From NCBI GenBank assembly GCA_903813345.2, contig CAIIXF020000011.1, forward strand, positions 2,382,571 through 2,446,570: 64,000 nucleotides of DNA, written 5' to 3'. The notes beneath the pieces are model-generated. The model did no database searches, had not been told where the DNA came from, and saw only the letters and a list, made by a program, of their open reading frames with translations. This document shows, piece by piece, positions 1-27,072 of this stretch. The position numbers were made by a program, and so were the translations under genes. The DNA is from Owenia fusiformis. Its lineage: Eukaryota; Annelida; Polychaeta; Sabellida; Oweniidae. Position 1 is the first letter of the stretch. Each line of letters opens with the position of its first letter.

Positions 1-192
1 GTTCAAACAAATGAAGTCATCTCACATATATTTAGATAGCTTAAAAAGTACAAACTCTCTAGCAAATGATATTTGATGTCATTTACTTAAGCAGTGTTTA
101 CTATTAAAATGCATGTTTAACACACAGTATGGGTACACACCAGACCTCATTATACCATGAGCATTTTAGGATGTACAGGTGTATACATTAAG

Positions 193-401
193 CAGTGATC
201 TCCCCAGCATTTAAGCAAGTTGGCACAGCACTCACCTGAGATTTTGAAAATAGGCTTGCACCCACCTGAGAATCCATTTGCACCCACTTGGAAAAAGTGA
301 GAAAAATCATGAAAAATTGGCATATTTTGACCAATTTTGGTCTGAATTGTGAACATGAGAATGTTGCACCCACCTGAGAAAAAATCCTGGGGAGATCACT
401 G
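193..401. mobile_element. hAT-like MITE, 209 bp
   Basis: Ends CAGTGATCTCCCCAG and CTGGGGAGATCACTG, fitting the CAGTG start of many hAT elements. The interior has three copies of GCACCCACCTGAGA. A related copy is at 21531-21742. No clear 8-bp target repeat. Confidence 0.75.
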
Positions 402-2379
402 TTAGCTAATTTTGCTAGTACCTATAGGATCTTGTGATAATGGTACTCCTGAGTAAACTTATGATATCATGAGGTCTTGTCAGTACCCATACACAAGCAA
501 CATGTAAGGCTGGTTTTACAAAGCTGGGCAACTTGGCAAACTTGGCAACATTCAGCAACTTGGCAACATTCAGATTTATCTCATTCTAACTTGAAATACT
601 GGGCAAAAATATCCCATTAATATCATTGAAAAAATCTTAATGATTGTTCAGAAAGTACAGAAAATATTATGCCCTTGAAAGATGTAGTTTACTTGGCTGG
701 TTCCTCATGTAATATCTCGGGCATTGCATTTTTCTGTATTTTAATCCAATCATTGAATCTTTTTATAATGATACTTCAAATGAGATAATCGCGCTTCTCC
801 AAAACAACATTGGCCAGCAAAATAGTTTTTGAACTTTTTGAAATTTGAAAACAGTTAATTCAAAGACTTCACCTGATTTGATGTTTCTTTTGGGTTTATC
901 ACCTGGGCAACGCCTCCAACTATGTTCACTTGGTAACTAGAGCTGCTGTAACAACACATACAAACAAGCAGTTAAATCATAAGCTGTTGCTAAGTTATTA
1001 AGTAAACAAACATTGAAAGCACAAAGTGATCATCCTGATACTCAGAAGAATTGTTCTAGAATGAAACTGAGAGAAGGCTGTGACATCAAGGAGCCCCCAG
1101 CCCCCCCCCCCCGATCCGCCCGTCTCACGATGCATAGTGATGACCTTCTAAGGGAATGGGAGGGGGGGACTCAGATGAATTTCTTTCTCCCGCCAGTTTA
1201 TATGCAGTCATATCATAAGCTCATTGGGATGAGAAAGTAAATACTGAGAGTGCATACACGTTCTTGGCACTGGTGGACCCCCCCCTTAATGGGCATAATT
1301 TTTGGCAAGGAGGAGGGGGGTATTGTATAGCAAAACATCAAAAGGCAATGAATCAGAAAATGCATTTTGTAGGAGATTAGTATGTGAACATTCAAGAATT
1401 ATGAAAATGTGTTATGATTTGGTCAGAAATGGAGCATTATACAAGCTTGTTTAATAGCCACAAAATAATTGGAAATAATGAAAACTGAAAACTTTGAACA
1501 TTGACATATGAATTTACAGTGATCCTTCATATGATAAGAACTCATAACTTCATCATATGAAAAATTTAGCCTAACAAAATAAAGCAGATGAAGTTACTAG
1601 TTGTTCTAGACATAGAGCGAAAGGGGTCTTAAAATCAAGATATTAAATATTTTAGTATGCCTCAAAGACCCCTTAGAATGTTTTTAATGATTGAGTCTAT
1701 ACAGCTGGGTGAATCATGTATTACACACAATAGGCTTTAAGCAGACAAACAGGAAGCTATATTTGCAAAATGTAATAGCCTTTAACCTGTTCACTACTGG
1801 GTGGTGGTGTAAACTTCTTCATTAATCTAAAAAGTAAAAAGTATTTAATGTTTTCCTTAAGGATTTAAGCATGGGATAAGTAATCATTTTAAAACAAGGT
1901 TCTGATATATGCATGGTTATTTTAAGATGAAAGTGCAACATTGCTTCAATTTATGTGTCAGTCTTTTCATCTACTACTTCTAAAGGAAATCATAGCATAC
2001 ATTTACTTAAACCCCCTTGGCAAATCCTGGCTACGGGCCCGAACTTGTTCTTAAAATTCCATATGATGATTAAAATTTGAACAGATTTGTTATTATACTC
2101 TCTTGATTTTTCCATAAAATTTTTTAGCATTCCTGGGATTTCTAATATGCTTAATATGGTTCAACCCAAACAACTGGGTCAAGTTAACAATTAATTTCCC
2201 ATAATGTGAGCAACAGAGAAAAAATTCAAATATTAATTTCAATATCATGTTCTAAAATGACTCGGCTCTATGTAACGCCGCTTTCTTGTAAAATATCCAA
2301 AATTAGACACACGGAGGCAAACGGTGAGCCCACAGGGCCAATGTGACAAGTATTTACTTCTAAGAACAACTTTACTGAC
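402..2379. other. No gene recognised (inside or beyond CNK)
   Basis: Presumably CNK intron, since the gene must continue to the left. It holds C and G homopolymer runs near 1090-1120, 1160 and 1280-1320 and a fragment (GAGCCCCCAGCCCC then CCGATCCGCC) also seen near 42820. No PH-domain exon was found. Confidence 0.5.
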
Positions 2380-17463
<15,084 letters not shown>

Positions 17464-18578
17464 TGCGGAAGTAACTATTTAGTCTCGTTGCTATTTGCAC
17501 ATTTTGCATCAATTGAATTAAAGTAAGCTATGATTACTAAAATGTACATTCATGAGATAGATAATATTATTTTTATGTCAATTATTAAGAAACAAGTTAT
17601 ATGATATGAGAGACGTTCTAATTATTTATCAAATAATTCTGTTAAATTTATGAAGCTTCGAGATTATAAATAAAATCCAAAACGAGTCCGCAAAATCAAT
17701 GAAAAGCAATTCCCTTGAAACATTGTCTTATTTTGGGTGATAAGGACCACTTCATCACCAATGTGGTAAGTTTTTGGCAATTCTATATGTTTATTCTTTA
17801 TTTGCTGCGAAAATTTTATAGTTTTGATTGGATTTGATGACTGTTTTTTACCTTCGAATTGTAGGGTCATAAATAAAACTTTATTATCGGCGGCCTAGTG
17901 ACCTCTATTCCCACGCAAAACAATCCATTGAAAATCACTGTAAAGCACAAGTCTTGTATTAAAACTACTGGAGGAAATTAACCCATTCACAGACAAACTA
18001 AATTTATTGTTTTTACCAATAATAAACAAATTATCAAACATGAAATTTGCTTATATATTTTTTGTTTTGAAATAGAGAGTGATGAGTGTTCACAAAGACA
18101 AATCACTTCATAATTTATTGGTATAAAAAGTTGAATTGGATATGAATGTCAACGTTTGGTATGTTTAGAATATAGCTTTCCCACCTATCATTGACATGAA
18201 TTTTGCCTGCCCCTCCTGCATCCACATTCCACGAACTAAAGTTGTTCGACCTGAACCTGGTAAGGTAAAGGTACAGTATCGGTAGTTGCTCTAACATCTC
18301 ATCACCGAACAATTCATCAATAATTATTCTAATCAATCAAAAGACTCATTTTGATCACTAGTGACAAGTTTTGAACTATCTTTAGTAAGTATACTCCAAC
18401 ATACCTCCATAAATGTCAGGGGTTTCACTAGAATTTCTCACAACAAGCTAAATAAATGAAAACAACAGGTAAAGTTAATGGAAATCATAAATTTAACATG
18501 GAAAAGTAGAAAAGTCCCTAAAACAACAGGCAATTTTGTGAAAACAACCTGTGAAAATTGCCTGTTGCCTGCTGCTAA

Positions 18579-19915
18579 GGCTTTGTATAAAAAACCTTCT
18601 ATGTCATACCCACCTACCCACGTACGTGGGACATGATACAGTCTTTAAAGGGTTCAATTTTAAAGATCTTAGATTATTAAATCTTAGTTTATGATGAATA
18701 ATAGATGCATTTGTAAGGACCTTTGATAGCAAGTTGCTACTACATCCCAGCAGGGTTCGATTCCCACTCGGGGCATTGAATTTAGCACACTTTCTTTCAA
18801 TTTCTTTATCTGGCTTATAGACCTATGCTCGCGGTCGTTTGTTATTTATTCCCCTGAGGCGCCCTTGGGTCATTACACATTAAAATGCATCCATATGCCT
18901 TTATTTATGCATCTGTCATCTGTCTAGTCATAAAATAAAGCCAGAATTGTAAAAATGTTAAAGTCCCCATCTAAAGTTTAAACCACTTTGGCTTATATTG
19001 TAGTCTTACCCAATGTTATCAAAGTGTGATATGTGAAACTTTTTTTTTAAATTTCAAAAAGTGGTTTTTGATAGACTTTTTGTTCCAAAATTTGTGAATT
19101 TATTTAAAACTAACTTTTAGAGGTCACACATATCTTTTAATTAGCCACAACTCATATCAATGCATAGCATTCATCCTCGCATGTTTTTTGCTGAAAAAAT
19201 TAAGAAAATAGGTTCATAAATAAGCGAGAAATGAACTTATCAGTGCATGAAAATGGTTCCGAGAAAAATGCATTTAAAAATTCTAGTTCTCATAGAAACC
19301 AATGGTACAATGATATCTAAAACATAATGTATTCTTCCTTTTAACCTGGTTAGACAATCAACATTGGTATATTATTGAAGTCTAGCATATTTAGAAAAGA
19401 TTGACATCGAAAAAAAAAATTCAATTTTTTTCAAAAAGTTTTTTGGTACCTTAGTGACATCACTAATGGTGCAAAATATTTTTGATATGCTAAAACATTG
19501 AAGTGGCCCATTAAATATGGCATTTTATTATTGAAATAGTGTGTCTTTTGATCAATCTTTGCATTGGTGTTAAAAAGATAATCTTTTTCGAAATGCATTA
19601 AGAAATATTTGATGATTAAAAAATTTCAACTTTTTTTGAAAAATGGCGGGAAATTTGAATATTTGAGAAATGAAATGCTCACAACTTTTTTTTCAAAATT
19701 TTTTTTTCTTTCAAAAATCTCTAGAATAACTTTTTAAGTCATGACAAATAGTAAATGAATGATAAAAAAATATTTTCAAACTTTAGACGGGGACTTTAAG
19801 AATTTGAACTATTTTGAGATTTAATAATCTTAAAATTGAACCCTCAAATGACTGTATCATGTTCCACGTAGGTGGGTAGCTGGGTATGAGGTAGGAGTTT
19901 TTTTTATACAAAGCC
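18579..19915. mobile_element. Non-autonomous TIR element with 9-bp target duplication
   Basis: Flanked by exact 9-bp direct repeats TGCTGCTAA (18570-18578, 19916-19924). Terminal inverted repeats start GGCTTTGTATAAAAAA and run ~115 bp, extending inward past a SINE-like insertion in the left arm. The 9-bp duplication and long TIRs suggest a Mutator-like element. The interior is non-coding. It lies between CNK and ASB. Confidence 0.85.
18697..18955 (+). mobile_element. tRNA-derived SINE inserted in the left arm of the 9-bp-TSD element
   Basis: The right arm of the host element runs straight through where this ~255-bp insert sits in the left arm. The insert has a perfect Pol III B box (GGTTCGATTCC at ~18754), then CACTCGGGGCATTGAAT and an unrelated tail (GAGGCGCCCTTGGGTCATTA). 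The tRNA head appears shortened relative to the copy at 16750. Confidence 0.65.
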
Positions 19916-20088
19916 TGCTGCTAATGAAACCCCTGAATGTGGGGCTGATTTGAAAATCTTGCAGTTAAAAAACATTGCCAGTTGTTGACACAAAGCTGAA
20001 TTTTATATAAATAACCACTAATCCAGTTCATTTTCAACTGCAAAATTTCACAATGTACAAATAGTTGACCATTTCTACCACAGCTAAG

Positions 20089-20523
20089 TCAACAAAACTG
20101 TGTGATGCATTCAAGAAAACTTTGTGATATATTCAAGAAAACTGTGTGATACATTCAACAAAACTGTGTGGTATATTCAACAAAACTGTGTGATATATTC
20201 AAGAAAACTGTGTGATACATTCAACAAAAATGTGTGATGTATTCAACAAAACTGTGTGATGTGTTCAACAAAACTGTGTGATATATTCAACAAAACTGTG
20301 TGATGTATTCAACAAAACTGTGTGATGTATTCAACAAAACTGTGCGATGTATTCACCAAAACTGTGTGATGTATTCAACAAAACTGTGATATATTCAACA
20401 AAACTGTGTGATGTATTCAACAAAACTGTGTGATGTATTCAATGAAACTGTGTGATGTATTCAACAAAACTTTGTGATGCATTCAACAAAACTGTGTGAT
20501 GTATTCAACAAAACTGTGTGATG
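20089..20523. repeat. 22-bp minisatellite, ~20 units
   Basis: Unit CAACAAAACTGTGTGATGTA plus TT, with scattered variants. It ends about 190 bp before the ASB start codon. Confidence 0.95.
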
Positions 20524-20709
20524 TCTGTTTCTCAATCCTGAGACAAATAATAGTTAATTGCAACATTTGGTTCTCAATTACCGGTTGTGGTAATAATGAG
20601 GTTCTAATTGAGCTGCCATTCCTCACAATTTACAGTATTTACAGTACACGTATTTATGGTCAACGAGTATATATGGACATGTTTCATTTTATGACACTGT
20701 GAAAGAATC

Positions 20710-20927
20710 ATGGCATACTCATTACATAAATATGCATTTTTTAGGAGTGCGGGAATTACGAGTTCAGGCTGTGGGAAAGGTGGCCGTCAACACTATCACG
20801 GGGCAGTCATACATGGCATGCCTGAGGACCAGACTCCCGCGAAATTTTACAAAGCAATTTTGGAAAACAACCCAAAGGTTCTTAGGAAAATGATACAGAA
20901 AGGATTTGATGTGAATATACCATTCAG
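20710..20927 (+). CDS. ASB exon 1 (or first visible exon)
   Basis: 72 codons plus AG, donor ATTCAG|GTTAGC. It ends ENNPKVLRKMIQKGFDVNI, the first ankyrin-type helix pair and DVN turn. It begins just after a 22-bp minisatellite that ends near 20523. Confidence 0.7.
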
Positions 20928-23900
20928 GTTAGCTAATTCACTTTTAGTGTTCAATATAATGACTATATTATACTCATATATATGATACATGTACAATAAA
21001 AAATACTTTGATATAATATGATATGATATAATATAATTAATGATTTAAGCCTTGGACTCGGTGCATTGTGTGCTGAACCATTCCATGAAGATGTGGTTTC
21101 CAAATATTTGCATGACCACGCAGCGGAAATGCAAAGTTTAGGAAACAACATCTGAGTGGAATGAAGCACCCACAATGCATTGAGTCTTGGGCTTAAATTC
21201 TGTTCACAAATTGCAAAATCTTTTATACAAAATCATCTTAAAGGAACGAAATCACTAAAAGAACACATTTTCAATGAATTTTTGCAAGGGTGAAGTTGGC
21301 AAGTCATCGAATCTAATGTGAAAAGTCTGTTCATCACCATTACAACTGTTTAACTAGTGACCTTGAATGTTTTTGATTATTTCACACACTGTTCTATATG
21401 TGAAATGCTGTTTTTGGATTGGCTGGAATCGACTCACCCTGCCTAGCTATATGTGAATATAATTATAACACCTGAATGATTCACAATAGATAAGGCAAAA
21501 TTTCAGCCAAAGAAGACATCATTAGACACCTAGTGTTCTCCACAAGATTTTTTCTCAAATGGGTGTAAATTCTCATTTTCACAAATCAGTCTAAAATTGG
21601 TCAAAATATTCCCATTTTTTATGGTGTTCCTCATTTTCAAGTGGGTGCAAACTGCAAATAGATTTTCAGGTGGGTGCAAACCTATTTTTAAAATCTCAGG
21701 TGGGTGCTTCGCCCACTTGCTTTAATGCTGGGGAGATCACTGACACTTGTTTCCAAAGTTTTGTTTAAGAGAAGTTTTCCGGAAAAGAATGGCTTCGCCG
21801 GTCTTATATAAGTAAAAAAATGAACATATTTTAATTAGGTTTGATGATGGTCTGGAGAAAATGACGGGTCTCCAGTACGCATGTAAGGATGGTTTGATCG
21901 CCATAGTGGAAGAGTGTCTTGTTTCTAACCAGGTATGAATTTTGTGGCTTGCCCCATTGATCAATCTGTATGTTTATGAGATTTTTGATTTTAAGTATTT
22001 TTCATGTACAATTTTCATCTCCATTCAAAGTTAAATACGTAGTGTTCAATAAATAGTATAATCCTTTTTCTATTTTTGTGGTATTTATACTATATGAGAA
22101 TAATATAAAACCCAATGGTGTAAAGCTGTCATATATGCATAAAACACTTAATGAGGCTGTAGTACATGCGCTCTTAGATTGGCAAAAGTAAAAGGAACAA
22201 AACTTATAGGTTTCTAGTTGGCTATATAATATAATGACGTAATTTTTTCATTATAAATTACAGAATGTTATATAACAATACTTTTTGCTGACAGGTCTAA
22301 CAACCGCCAATAGCTAAAACACTATGGTGTACTCTCAAAAGGACGATTCTCGGTTTGGAGAACAATCTCCTGGGCTAATAATTTTTTTCATGAAAAATAT
22401 AGAAATATTACCCAAATTAAACTTTGAATATTCAAAAGAGAACACATAAATCTACAAGATGTAAAAATAACAAATTTGTCCGAAGCAGGGATAATGCTCA
22501 ATTAGACCGATTCAATAAAATTCAAGTCTCGATTTGGGGAAAGAAGTTCAATAGTGTACTGCGCTAATATTTTTTTTGCGAAAAATCTAGAAATATTACC
22601 CAAATCAAATTATGACCATTCAAAGGAAGACATTCAAATCTATATTATGTGAAAAAATCAAATTTGTCCGAAGCAGGGATAATGCTCATTTAGATTGATG
22701 AACGTCGTTCTCCAAACCGAGAATCGTCCTTTAGAGAAAGTGTCAGTTGATTTTTATATTAAATTGCCCCACACTTTAAAAATTGATGCCAATCATTTAC
22801 ATTTTATTGGTCTATATCAGTCGGAATCTCATATTTCAAAATCCCCCAGAATGCTTCAAATGCAATCTCTTTTTCTTTTTGCCTCAGGGATATGTTAAGT
22901 CTTACTTTACTTCTCTTTCAGGTTGACGTCAACAAAGGGACGCCTTTTGATGAAGCAACTGCTCTACATTTTGCGATGCGTCATGATAATTATGACATGA
23001 AGGTGATTAGTTTTACTGTATTACCTAGACATAGTGACATATACATGTTCAACATACTTTTGTGATACAGTGAAACCTCATATAGAACCATTTTTATGTA
23101 TTTACTTGTAGGTTAAGATGGTGAAAACGTTGCTTAGTGCAGGGGCCAATGTAAACGTCGGTGATCATAGCGGATGTACACCTTTGATCATTGCGAGTGA
23201 ACAAGGACATTTGGAATTAGTCAGGCTCCTACTGGAGAAAGGTGCCGATGTAAATTGTGGGTTAAACGCGGAGGATTTTCCACACGCTGTACGATGGTCA
23301 CTCTGCAATCTTGAGCTCTCTCTGAAAGAGGTCAACGAAATGTGTGATCCGTTTAAAGGGAATACGGCTTTGATACAAGCGTGTCGTGAGCATCATCATA
23401 ACGTCGTACAGGAATTGTTAAAATGGGGTGCCAATCCAAACATTGCAAACTCAATGGGGAATACATCCCTCCACATTGCCTGTAAATCTGAATCAAAGAA
23501 TATTTATACTGATAAACTTACCCGACCACCTGTAGCGGGAAACATTAAAATTATCACTGAATTGACAAAACAGAATGGAAATGTTGACGCAAGAAACAAT
23601 CATGGTGAAACACCGTTGCTTCGTAGCTTGGAAGGAATTTTTGAGATTATTCAATGGAATATTCCCGATGATGAAAAAGTATGGACAGCTGAGAATTTCT
23701 ATAAAATTTGTCAGTTTTTGATACAGAATGGCTGTGATGTCAATGTATGTAACAAAGATGGGAAATCAGTCCTCACTTTAGCTGTCTCAACAGCCGACCA
23801 AGTAAAAGCCCACGGGGAATTAATAGGACCACTAATGACTGTGATTCGAATGATTATCCTAGCTGGGTACCGTCCGAAACCCAAGGATTTAAATATAGTG

Positions 23901-24092
23901 CCTGAAAATCTAAGCAGTCAAATCCCATTGAAACAATATCTGCAAAACATGATAGCTAATCCCCTTACGTTAAAGCAGTCATCACGAATCTCTATCCGGA
24001 AGAACATCGGAACGCCTGTATGTTCAAAAGTTTTGATGTTACCACTACCCTCTCTCTTGAACCAGTACATTGCAATGGAAGGCGCAGAATGA
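20710..24092 (+). CDS. Ankyrin repeat and SOCS box (ASB) family protein, 4 exons, 457 aa
   Basis: Predicted substrate adaptor of an Elongin B/C-Cullin-5 ubiquitin ligase. Exons 20710-20927, 21839-21932, 22922-23002 and 23112-24092 (TGA) join in frame with standard GT/AG sites. Residues ~45-390 hold about seven or eight ankyrin repeats (TALHFAMRHDN, GCTPLIIASEQGHLELVRLL, GNTALIQACREHHHNVV, GNTSLHIACK, GETPLLRSLEG). The C-terminus is a SOCS box: PLTLKQSSRISIRK in the BC-box position and MLPLPSLLNQY with an exact LPLP Cul5 box. The usual BC-box Cys is Ser here. The ATG at 20710 has A at -3 and G at +4; a good acceptor at 20741 (TTTTTTAG) means the first exon could instead be internal. Divergently arranged with CNK, 3.2 kb apart. 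No particular ASB paralogue is claimed. Confidence 0.85.
21531..21742. mobile_element. hAT-like MITE, 212 bp (copy 2, opposite orientation)
   Basis: Related to 193-401 but reversed. The right end CTGGGGAGATCACTG is intact; the left end has decayed to TAGTGTTCTCC. It ends about 95 bp before ASB exon 2. Confidence 0.7.
21839..21932 (+). CDS. ASB exon 2
   Basis: Acceptor TTAATTAG|G, donor AACCAG|GTATGA, 94 nt. It completes an Arg codon and encodes an ankyrin repeat (GLQYACKDGLIAIVEECL). It starts about 95 bp after a hAT-like MITE. Confidence 0.85.
22338..22732. mobile_element. 395-bp MITE with AAAGGACGATTCTCGG ends (copy 1, ASB intron)
   Basis: Near-perfect 26-bp terminal inverted repeats beginning AAAGGACGATTCTCGGTTTG. 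The interior is two diverged direct halves of about 180 bp (both contain AGAAATATTACCCAAAT and GTCCGAAGCAGGGATAATGC). No coding capacity. Target duplication unclear. Confidence 0.9.
22922..23002 (+). CDS. ASB exon 3
   Basis: Acceptor TCTCTTTCAG|GTT, donor ATGAAG|GTGATT, 81 nt (27 codons, phase 0-0). It encodes VDVNKGTPFDEATALHFAMR, an ankyrin repeat start. Confidence 0.88.
23112..24092 (+). CDS. ASB exon 4: ankyrin repeats and SOCS box
   Basis: Acceptor TACTTGTAG|GTT; the exon runs 327 codons to the TGA at 24090-24092. It carries five or so ankyrin repeats, a longer inserted helix region near DDEKVWTAENFYKICQF, and the SOCS box. No consensus AATAAA was seen in the next few hundred bases. Confidence 0.9.
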   Translation, partial: VKMVKTLLSAGANVNVGDHSGCTPLIIASEQGHLELVRLLLEKGADVNCGLNAEDFPHAVRWSLCNLELSLKEVNEMCDPFKGNTALIQACREHHHNVVQELLKWGANPNIANSMGNTSLHIACKSESKNIYTDKLTRPPVAGNIKIITELTKQNGNVDARNNHGETPLLRSLEGIFEIIQWNIPDDEKVWTAENFYKICQFLIQNGCDVNVCNKDGKSVLTLAVSTADQVKAHGELIGPLMTVIRMIILAGYRPKPKDLNIVPENLSSQIPLKQYLQNMIANPLTLKQSSRISIRKNIGTPVCSKVLMLPLPSLLNQYIAMEGAE

Positions 24093-24886
24093 AATCATGA
24101 AAATGAAATATTTGCATACACACTTGAACTATTCATTTTTTATTACAAATATTTAGATTTTATATAACAGTGATACTCCACAAAAGGAAAAACTAGCCAA
24201 CAAGATATGAATATGATAATTCTAAAAATGGCAAAATCTACCAAACATGGGCAAGAAATCAAATCCTGAAACTTGGAATTTGAGACTTGAGCCCGATTGT
24301 TGAGCTACACAACATCTCGGTTCAGATTTAGCACAATTCAGCTACAGTGAAAAATGAACATCTGAACACCTCTCTAAACCGAACACTCCTCCATGCCATC
24401 ATTTTCATTGGTCTCAATTTGTTATCCCCCATTGGTTGAAATATTTAAAAGCCGTAAAATGTGAACACCTACTAATCTGGACATATTTGGCTAATCATAG
24501 TTTTTATACATATGTATATTCATTTATTTACTACATTTGTTGTACTTTGTTGTTACATATACATAGGGCATATCCAATCAGTACCTATATCAAAAATGCT
24601 CCCTGAGGATATGCGATGTATTTTAAAGGCCCATAATTATTGTTACACTATAGAGAGTATTTATTATTGCTATATTGTCCGCACAAAGGATAAAGGATAA
24701 AAAATGGCAAAAATAGAGCCAACGATCCTGAAATTCCTGATCACCCCTCGTATATGCACATACTTTTGCACGGGAATCTCTGGGTGTTTTGGTGACATTA
24801 TCTGGTATGTGCATATAACACAGTATTGTCTATTGAGAAGGCCAGTGTCATATTTTTTTTGTTTTTTGAAAGGATTTTACGATATA

Positions 24887-25060
24887 CAATGAAACCTGTC
24901 TTACTGAACACCTCTCTCTAGTGAACACCTGTCTCTAGTGAACACCCCTTCACAGCACATACTCCAAAATCCCCACTCTGTAGTGAACACCTTTATGATC
25001 AACCCTCGTACATACAATCAACACATTTTTGTGGCTCAAGAGGTAGTAGTGCACAGGTTT
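24887..25060. repeat. GAACACC (pogo-like) dispersed repeat, in duplicated block A
   Basis: CAATGAAACCTGTCTTACTG start, then three CTAGTGAACACC blocks and ACATTTTTGTGGCTCAAGAG. A related degenerate stretch lies at 24340-24490. Confidence 0.55.
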
Positions 25061-25451
25061 TAAAATTGAATCCCTGTTAAGTTTATCCATGTATTTCTTT
25101 TAAAGTTTGTGCTATGAGATGTTGCGAATATTACAATATGTATATTTAGAATCAGATGCCTTTGTAAAATATGCATAGATTTTAAATTATATATTTATAC
25201 TGATCTGTGGTGCTGTTAAATGAGAAAGAATGTTACTGCTTGATTCTATGAGTTGCATTCTTTTTCATTTTTTGGTATTTAATTTATATTTTCTAGTCAG
25301 CTAGTGAGGGAATATTGTATTTAGCTAAAGTGAGTTGTATTTAGCTAAAGTGAGTTGTGTTTTGCTAAAAAGTACTTGTTTTAGCTTTAAAGCAAATGGG
25401 CCTCTCTGTAATAGTATATACTATACGCTGTACATTATCGTGCCATTGTTA

Positions 25452-26175
25452 AGTGTGTCTAGTCAGTTAGTGAGAGAATTGCTTGTCAGCTAGTGAGAGA
25501 ATTGCTAGTGAGCTAGTGAGAGAATTGCTAGTCAGTAAGTGAGAGAATTGCTTGTCAGCTAGTGAGAGAATTGCTAGTCAGCTAGTGAGAGAATTGCTAG
25601 TCAGCTAGTGAGAGAATTGCTAGTCAGCTAGTGAGAGAATTGCTAGTCAGCTGGTGAGAGAATTACTAGAATTGCTAGTCAGCTAGTGAGAGAATTGCTA
25701 GTGAACTAGTGATAGAATTGCTAGTCAGTAAGTGAGAGAATTGCTAGTCAGCTAGTGAGAGAATTGCTACTCAGCTAGTGAGAGAATTGCTAGTCAGCTA
25801 GTGAGAGAATTGCTAGTCAGCTAGTAAGAGAATTGCTAGTCAGCTAGTGAGAGAATTGCTAGTCAGCTGGTGAGAGAATTACTAGAATTGCTAGTCAGCT
25901 AGTGAGAGAATTGCTAGTGAGCTAGTGATAGAATTGCTAGTCAGTAAGTGATAGAATTGCTAGTCAGTAAGTGAGAGAATTGCCAGTCAGCTAGTGAGAG
26001 AATTGCTAGTCAGCTAGTGAGAGAATTGCTAGTCAGCTAGTGAGAGAATTGCTAGTCAGCTGGTGAGAGAATTACTAGAATTGCTAGTCAGCTAGTGCGA
26101 GAATTGCTAGTGAGCTAGTGAGAGAATTGTTAGTCAGTAAGTGAGAGAATTGCTAGTCAACTAGTGAGAGAATTG
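25452..26175 (+). repeat. 23-bp minisatellite, copy A (~31 units)
   Basis: Unit CTAGTCAGCTAGTGAGAGAA plus TTG. Higher-order variants recur (units with TGGTGAGAG followed by an extra ACTAGAATTG), showing multi-unit duplications. There are no unique spacers. Confidence 0.97.
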
Positions 26176-26739
26176 CATTTACGTTTAACTTGTATGCAAA
26201 TTGTATTTAGCTAAGAAAGTGACTTGTATTAGCCTTGCATATTTCATCACGCAAATCATCCTCTGATCACAGGGCTTCAAAATACTTCTTTCTTTTTACC
26301 CCCTGCAATAAGCAGTTAGCATTTCCCCGATTAAGAACTCGCAATTTGATTCGCTGTCGCAACATTGCGACAGCAATCATGTACACGTCATCAGCAAATA
26401 ATTAGATCACATGATTCAGTTTTATCGGGCACTTCCAAATTGGTTATAGCAGGGGGAAAGAAGGAGGTACAGATTCTGGACACCTGCTTAGAAGGATGCA
26501 CGTCTCTGACATCTGCTGTACAATAATAATCTCCATGAGGTACATGTTATGTATGTCTAGTGAGTTACCTGTGATCAAAATATTATTTACAAAAATAGTT
26601 ATTTTCTGTACTATAGCATATTTATAATAGCTAATAGCATATATAACATGAATTTTAATATAAAATTTGAACTGTCCAAATAGTTGCTTTTCTATACAAT
26701 GACCTGTTTTGTAGGAGACTTCTGTTATTCTTTACAATT

Positions 26740-27072
26740 TAATGCTGATGTTCTGTACAATAATGCTTATGTTCTATATAATAACTTTCATGTTCTGTAC
26801 AATAACGCTTATTTTCTATATGATGACTTTCATGTTCTGTACAATAACTCCAATGTTCCATATGATAGTGCTGATGTTATGTATGCTAACCTTTGTGTTC
26901 TGTACAATAACGCCAATTTCCTGTACAATAATGCTGATGTTCTGTACAATAAAGCTGATGCTCTGTACAATATCACAGATGTTCTGTACAATAATACAGA
27001 TGTTATGTATAATAACACTGTTGTTCTGTACATTAACACTGATATTATGTACAATAATGGCGATGTTCTGTG
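26740..27072 (+). repeat. 21-bp minisatellite, copy A
   Basis: About 16 degenerate units of GTTCTGTACAATAATGCTGA plus T, then scattered TGTACAATAA motifs to about 27290. Because 21 is a multiple of three, three frames stay open (74-130 codons). There is no codon-level sign of a real protein. Confidence 0.95.

Noticed and set aside
150-373. Two overlapping minus-strand open frames
   Set aside because: They are internal to the CAGTGATCTCCCC hAT-like MITE that recurs at 21531-21742.
18740-18790. Possible tRNA gene around GGTTCGATTCC
   Set aside because: Only the 3' half is tRNA-like and it sits in an insertion with a long unrelated tail; a SINE explains it.
25452-26175. Regular 23-bp repeats resembling a CRISPR array
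   Set aside because: Units are directly abutting with no unique spacers, and the setting is an animal genome; it is a minisatellite.
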